From an uncultured Chloroflexota bacterium (GTDB lineage Bacteria > Chloroflexota > Dehalococcoidia > UBA3495), in NCBI GenBank assembly GCA_913052545.1, contig CAJXEF010000069.1:1-10518 (forward strand): DNA of 10,518 nt, in the 5' to 3' direction. Positions 7,139 to 10,518 of the stretch are shown in pieces. Both the position numbers and the translations under genes were made by a program. The notes under the pieces were generated by a model. It was not told where the DNA came from and did no database searches. It saw nothing but the letters and a program-made list of their open reading frames with translations. Positions within the stretch are counted from its first letter, which is position 1, and each line of letters starts with the position of its first letter.

Positions 7139-7686
7139 GCAGTTTCACCACGAGACCGTAATCCTGTAACTATCTCGATTGCTCTCTTCTGAGCTTCTGC
7201 TTTAATTTGAGTCGCATTTTTACTCGCTATGGGATGATCTATCACAACCACTGGATGCTCAGTGAGACCCAAGGCTTGAGCTCTAAGCTGGGCGGCATAA
7301 ATAAAAGCATGAGTAATTACAGTAACTGCTGGTCGCCCTCTTTTCTCAAATTCAATTCCGTCGTGGAGACCCCACGCTGTACAAGACCCTCAATCTGCTA
7401 CCGCGTGAACGATGGCATCGCATTCCGATACCAGTTGATTCATTACCGGTTCGGGAGTTGGCATACTCTGACTGGATTTCTGATAATTCACTATTTTAGA
7501 AACACCATATAATTCCTGAAATACCTTGCCGAGTTCCAACAGAAAAACGTCAGAATTCCTCTTGTGATTATCGACCAACCCTATAGTAGAACCTTGGAGA
7601 TCGTGGAGCCTAGGGGCCAAATTTTGTTTTTGGGCCACATCTTCAGCCGCAGGATGGAGTAGTATAGTAAAGTCGGTTGACACCAA
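7135..7686 (-). CDS. UGSC-family selenoprotein (in-frame UGA read as selenocysteine)
   Basis: The frame runs from TTG 7686 (or GTG 7683) to TGA 7392-7390, then stays open for 84 more codons to a true TGA stop at 7137-7135. Reading the internal TGA as selenocysteine gives 183 residues with Sec99-G-S-C102, a UxxC redox motif like thioredoxin CxxC. Both halves match the UGSC (seleno)protein family as I know it: LAPRL (23-27), GLVDN (36-40) and ECDAIVHAVAD (88-98) before the motif; TAWGLHDGIEFEKRGRP (103-119) and VITHAF (123-128) after it. Homologues with Cys in place of Sec are known in the family. A SECIS hairpin lies just after the UGA. The ribosome site is G-rich (AAAGGGGGGTG, 7701-7691). No membrane helix is evident. 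Its role is presumed thiol redox chemistry, but the substrate is unknown. Ordinary gene callers would truncate it to 98 residues. The unlinked Sec machinery (selA-D) is not in this window. Confidence 0.9.
7362..7392 (-). promoter_or_regulatory. Bacterial SECIS element directing UGA recoding
   Basis: On the minus strand, UGA (7392-7390) is followed after 13 nt by a perfect 5-bp stem CGUGG/CCACG (7376-7372 with 7366-7362) closing the loop GGUCU (7371-7367). The loop begins 18 nt after the UGA. By my recollection of E. coli fdhF, its SECIS has the same GGUCU apical sequence at the same 18-nt distance, where the loop GU contacts SelB. The lower stem is weak beyond 5 bp. This strongly supports selenocysteine insertion rather than termination. 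Confidence 0.85.
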
Positions 7687-7724
7687 AGAACACCCCCCTT
7701 TCGAAACAAATATTAAACTTTTTG

Positions 7725-7753
7725 AGTGTATGCTGGGGGGGCAACACCGTCAA
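7725..7753 (-). promoter_or_regulatory. Sigma-70-type promoter of the selenoprotein operon
   Basis: On the minus strand, TTGACG (7753-7748), a 17-bp spacer and TACACT (7730-7725) make a near-consensus promoter. Transcription would start near 7718, leaving a leader of about 32 nt before the start codon. The spacer contains seven consecutive C (plus-strand G 7735-7741), so slippage in this tract would change the -35/-10 distance. Confidence 0.6.
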
Positions 7754-7825
7754 GCAAATTTAACTCAGGATAATGATATATGGGGTTTTCAAATACCGTT
7801 AACGAGTATAAAACAGGAGTTAATG

Positions 7826-8578
7826 ATGAGATTACAAGGGAAAGTGGCATTAATTAGCGGAGGGGCCAGAGGTCAAGGAGCTGCGGAAGCTAAGTTGTTT
7901 GCTAAGGAAGGTGCAAAAGTAGTCTTCGGAGATATCCTTGACGATGAAGGCAGGAAAACAGAAGCTGAAATACAGGAGATAGGTGGAGAAGCTCTTTACA
8001 TCCATTTAGATGTGACAAAAGAGGAAGATTGGCAAAACATGGTTTCTGAGACGGTAAATAAATTCGGTAAGATTGATATCCTGGTTAACAATGCAGGTGT
8101 GGTATCGTGGGGGATTTTAGAAGACACCACTACAGAGGAATGGGACCGCGTCATGGATATCAACGCAAAGGGAGTATTCCTTGGTACCAAGGCCGTGATT
8201 CCGGAGATGAGGAAAGCAGGCGGTGGCTCTATAGTAAACATATCCTCTATTTCCGGGATAATTGGTCAGGACAGTATCCAGCCTGTTTACAATGCATCCA
8301 AGGGCGCGGTACGGCTATTTACTAAATCGACTGCCATTCAGTACGCTGGAGAAAATATCAGGGCTAATTCCGTTCATCCCGGTTCAGTTGCCACGGATAT
8401 GAATGCCGAACGCAGATCAGACCCGGAACTTCTGGCCGAAAGCCTTTCTCGTATACCCTTAGGAAGAATCGGCGAACCTGAAGACATCGCCCTGGGTGTT
8501 TTATATCTGGCTTCCGATGAATCCTCGTTTATCACAGGAAGCGAGTTGGTGATAGACGGGGGTTTTTCTGCCCAATAA
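7826..8578 (+). CDS. Short-chain dehydrogenase/reductase (classical SDR, probably NAD-dependent)
   Basis: A classical SDR of 250 residues from the ATG at 7826, the standard family length. Motifs: GGARGQG (12-18), the Rossmann glycine motif; D36 at the end of the second strand (VVFGD), which favours NAD(H) over NADP(H); LDV (61-63); NNAG (88-91); N113; the catalytic serine near S141; Y155 and K159 of YxxxK; and HPG (184-186). The serine-tyrosine spacing is one residue longer than usual, and S143 is an alternative. AGGAG at 7815-7819 supports a start at 7826 (6 nt away) over the adjacent ATG at 7823. A frame extension back to 7730 would overlap the promoter region of the divergent selenoprotein operon and is rejected. 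It probably oxidises a secondary alcohol or 3-hydroxyacyl compound to a ketone; the neighbouring thiolase favours the latter. The exact substrate is unknown. Confidence 0.92.
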   Translation: MRLQGKVALISGGARGQGAAEAKLFAKEGAKVVFGDILDDEGRKTEAEIQEIGGEALYIHLDVTKEEDWQNMVSETVNKFGKIDILVNNAGVVSWGILEDTTTEEWDRVMDINAKGVFLGTKAVIPEMRKAGGGSIVNISSISGIIGQDSIQPVYNASKGAVRLFTKSTAIQYAGENIRANSVHPGSVATDMNAERRSDPELLAESLSRIPLGRIGEPEDIALGVLYLASDESSFITGSELVIDGGFSAQ

Positions 8579-8583
8579 ATAAT

Positions 8584-8612
8584 TTGGCACCCAGACGACA
8601 ATCGGTTGGCAC
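8584..8612 (+). repeat. TTGGCAC direct repeats after the SDR gene
   Basis: TTGGCAC occurs at 8584-8590 and 8606-8612, 22 bp apart (about two helical turns), in the 149-bp gap before the thiolase gene. This is compatible with a dimer-binding operator, but there is no independent support. Confidence 0.25.
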
Positions 8613-8714
8613 ACTCATAGCTAAGAAAGTCGACACATATAGCTGAAGACGGTATGATTATCCATACACTTTCAAGAGGCCGGCGGTGGCCATTGAATAT
8701 TGAAGACCGATTGT
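8598..8714. repeat. Distant inverted repeat flanking the SDR-thiolase gap
   Basis: ACAATCGG (8598-8605) and CCGATTGT (8707-8714) are exact reverse complements separated by 101 bp; the second copy ends next to the thiolase ribosome site (AAGGAG 8716-8721). Inside lies a small hairpin, GTATG-ATTATC-CATAC, at about 8653-8668. If paired in mRNA, the long stem would bring the ribosome site next to upstream sequence. It could equally be chance. Confidence 0.25.
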
Positions 8715-8727
8715 TAAGGAGATACTC

Positions 8728-9924
8728 ATGCGTGGAGTAGCAATAGTTTCCCCAGTTAGAACAGCAGTGGGTAATTTTGGAGGCGCGATTAAAGATATTT
8801 CCGCTGCAGAACTTGCTTCAACGGTAATTAAAGAGACAATTAGTCGAAGCGGGATTGATCCAGCGAAAATCGAAGATGTGATACTCGGGCACGGCTACCC
8901 CAATGGAGAAAATCCGTCTATCGGTAGATTGGCGGGACTGAAAGCAGACCTACCAATAGAAGTGCCAGGTTATCAACTAGACAGAAGATGCTCCTCTGGC
9001 TTACAGGCTATTCTCAATGCTGCCATGCTAATCCAAACAGAGAATGCAGACGTTGTAGTAGCTGGTGGAGTTGAAAGCATGAGTAACGCTGAATTCTACG
9101 TAAATGAATCTCGATGGGGGGCCAGATTTGGTTCCGTTACTCTCCACGACCGGTTGTCGAGAGCTCGAGAAACAATTTCACCAGATGAAAGGTTCGGATA
9201 TATCTCTGGGATGGTAGAAACGGCAGAAAACCTAGCCAAACAATATGAAATATCCAGAGAAGAACAGGATGAATACGCTGTCCGAAGTCACCATCGGGCC
9301 GTTGCAGCTATTCAAGAAGGTAAATTCGACAAGCAAATCGTCGGGATAGAAGTACCGCAGCGTCGAGGAGATCCGAAGATATTTGATCACGATGAAGGAC
9401 CTCGTGCCGATTCCTCAATGGACGTTTTATCCAGGCTACGCCCGGTTATGAAGGACGGCAGTGTCACAGCAGGCAATGCTAGCAGCCAAAACGACGCCGC
9501 ATCCGTATGCCTGGTAGTAGCCGAAGACAAGCTGGAAGAACTTGGTCTAACAGCTATGGGTTATTTAAAGGGATGGGCTGTAACTGGGTGCCATCCTGCT
9601 TATATGGGAATCGGACCGGTGCCTTCTGTGGCCAAGTTAATGTCGAAAATTAATATGCAATTAGATGATATGGACTTGATTGAATTGAATGAAGCCTTCG
9701 CAGCCCAGGTCTTATCAGTTCTACGAGAATGGAAGCTGAAAGACGAGGATAAACTTAATGTCAATGGTTCAGGCATTTCATTAGGCCATCCAATCGCTGC
9801 AACTGGAGCTAGGATTCTAACCACGTTACTCCATGAAATGGAATCCAGGGATGTCCAATATGGCTTGGAGACCATGTGTGTAGGTGGCGGACAGGGATTA
9901 GCCGCAGTTTTCGAACGTCATTAA
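8728..9924 (+). CDS. Thiolase family protein (acetyl-CoA acyltransferase type)
   Basis: A full-length thiolase of 398 residues, the normal size for the biosynthetic/degradative homotetrameric class. Catalytic residues are all present: the nucleophile C88 in DRRCSSGLQAI (85-95), NEAFA (321-325) with N321, GHP (353-355) with H354, and C384 in CVGGGQG (384-390). VAGGVESMSN (111-120) is the usual strand after the nucleophile helix. It either cleaves 3-ketoacyl-CoA with CoA or condenses two acetyl-CoA; the sequence alone does not fix direction or chain length. AAGGAG at 8716-8721, 6 nt from the ATG, gives a confident start. It follows the SDR by 149 bp and precedes the GMC oxidoreductase by 51 bp on the same strand, consistent with a catabolic cluster in which the SDR could supply a ketoacyl substrate. 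Confidence 0.95.
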   Translation: MRGVAIVSPVRTAVGNFGGAIKDISAAELASTVIKETISRSGIDPAKIEDVILGHGYPNGENPSIGRLAGLKADLPIEVPGYQLDRRCSSGLQAILNAAMLIQTENADVVVAGGVESMSNAEFYVNESRWGARFGSVTLHDRLSRARETISPDERFGYISGMVETAENLAKQYEISREEQDEYAVRSHHRAVAAIQEGKFDKQIVGIEVPQRRGDPKIFDHDEGPRADSSMDVLSRLRPVMKDGSVTAGNASSQNDAASVCLVVAEDKLEELGLTAMGYLKGWAVTGCHPAYMGIGPVPSVAKLMSKINMQLDDMDLIELNEAFAAQVLSVLREWKLKDEDKLNVNGSGISLGHPIAATGARILTTLLHEMESRDVQYGLETMCVGGGQGLAAVFERH

Positions 9925-9975
9925 AACGCCAAGGAACTGATAATACCTTTAACACACCCATTTCTAGGAGATATT

Positions 9976-10518
9976 GTGGGTAAAAAAGAAGATGTAGTTG
10001 ATGTTTTAGTAATAGGGGCCGGTGCATCTGGGGGAGCATTTACCTGGAGTCTTTCCATGGCAGGCATAAAAGTAGTTTGCCTTGACCAGGGAGGTTGGGT
10101 GCCTCTAGATGCCTATCCAACCAATGAACCCGACAGCCAATTACACTGGCAGACTGATTTCCATCCTAATCCCAATATAAGAGCGCTTCAAGAAGATTAC
10201 CCGGTTAATGAAGAGAATACTCCTATTGCGCCCCTAATGTATAACGCAGTAGGGGGAAGCACTATCCACTGGGGTTCGCATTTCCCTAGGTTTCATCCAT
10301 CAGATTTCTGCGTCAAGACTCAGGACGGTGTCGCCGACGACTGGCCCATGACATACGCCGAATTGGAACCCTATTATGATCTGAATGACCGACATCATGG
10401 CGTATCAGGTCTACGCGGAGACCCAGCGTATCCACCCAAACCGGAAAGGCCATGCCCTCCGCACCCTACAGGCCCCGGTGGAGAAATTTTAGCGAGGGGA
10501 TTTAACAAACTCGGCTGG
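9976..10518 (+). CDS. GMC-family FAD-dependent oxidoreductase, N-terminal part (cut by window edge)
   Basis: The first 181 residues of a GMC oxidoreductase (the glucose-methanol-choline, or gluconate-dehydrogenase-like, family, usually about 500-570 residues). The start is GTG at 9976, with AGGAG (9966-9970) 5 nt upstream. VDVLVIGAGASGG (8-20) is the FAD-binding Rossmann motif; VVCLDQGG (33-40) ends the second strand, with aspartate in place of the usual glutamate that holds the FAD ribose. NAVGGSTIHWG (91-101) is the second conserved GMC block (GGSS...W), and DDWPMTYAELEPYY (122-135) is the standard following segment. The catalytic C-terminal histidine lies outside the window. There is no signal peptide or twin-arginine motif at the N-terminus, so it is probably cytoplasmic. 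It would oxidise an alcohol or sugar-like substrate and is probably co-transcribed with the thiolase. Confidence 0.93.
   Translation, partial: MGKKEDVVDVLVIGAGASGGAFTWSLSMAGIKVVCLDQGGWVPLDAYPTNEPDSQLHWQTDFHPNPNIRALQEDYPVNEENTPIAPLMYNAVGGSTIHWGSHFPRFHPSDFCVKTQDGVADDWPMTYAELEPYYDLNDRHHGVSGLRGDPAYPPKPERPCPPHPTGPGGEILARGFNKLGW

Noticed and set aside
7390..7392. TGA at 7392-7390 as a real stop, making the gene a 98-residue protein or a nonsense-mutated pseudogene
   Set aside because: The frame stays open with family-like sequence on both sides, a SECIS hairpin follows at the right distance, and the downstream stop is precisely coupled (ATGA) to the next gene. A random nonsense mutation would not create the hairpin or fall exactly at the UGSC position.
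7207..7512. Plus-strand reading frame of about 100 codons
   Set aside because: It lies antisense to the selenoprotein gene across its UGA, has no family-like motifs and no ribosome site. It is a shadow of the real minus-strand gene.
7730..7825. N-terminal extension of the SDR to an ATG at 7730
   Set aside because: The extra 32 residues are unlike any SDR N-terminus, they overlap the divergent promoter, and a good ribosome site lies directly before the ATG at 7826.
8585..8612. TGGCAC hexamers as sigma-54 -24 elements
   Set aside because: No TTGC-type -12 element lies at the required spacing after either copy.

Overview
The window comes from a bacterial chromosome: compact genes on both strands, some with clear Shine-Dalgarno sites, moderately AT-rich, and no phage, IS, CRISPR or rRNA/tRNA signal. 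My inference, of moderate to low confidence, is an uncultured free-living heterotroph, perhaps a marine SAR202-like Chloroflexota. The reasons are a RecQ-type helicase with a phosphoribosyltransferase-like tail, a UGSC-type selenoprotein, a DinB/DUF664-type protein, and catabolic SDR, thiolase and GMC oxidoreductase genes. A phylogeny would be needed to settle this.

Layout. Positions 1-302 hold no gene I can support. Two plus-strand genes follow: a YgjP-type zinc metallopeptidase (303-1007) and a small single-pass membrane protein (1057-1389). These converge on a minus-strand group read from right to left: a membrane-anchored PD-(D/E)xK nuclease of the Endonuc_Holl type (5337-4957), a RecQ-family helicase (4858-2783), a PP2C-type protein phosphatase (2675-1923) and an FMN split-barrel protein of the pyridoxamine-phosphate-oxidase superfamily (1889-1413). 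A DinB-family gene (5518-6045, plus) runs divergently from the nuclease and converges on the next operon.

The most notable region is a two-gene minus-strand operon at 7686-6074. Its first gene looks at first like a 98-residue ORF ending at a TGA (7392-7390). The same frame continues for another 84 codons after the TGA, giving the motif U-G-S-C inside one continuous conserved fold. A hairpin starts 13 nt after the TGA, and its GGUCU loop begins 18 nt after it; as I recall them, both loop and distance are those of the E. coli fdhF SECIS. I read this as a 183-residue selenoprotein of the UGSC family. Its true stop overlaps the start codon of the next gene (ATGA), which encodes a conserved 354-residue protein of unknown function, probably a functional partner. 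A good sigma-70-type promoter (TTGACG-N17-TACACT) lies upstream, with a run of seven C in its spacer.

Divergent from that operon are an NAD-type short-chain dehydrogenase (7826-8578), a thiolase (8728-9924) and the beginning of a GMC-family flavin oxidoreductase (9976 to the window edge). Together they suggest oxidation of an alcohol or hydroxyacyl substrate followed by thiolytic or condensing CoA chemistry. The substrate cannot be named from the sequence.
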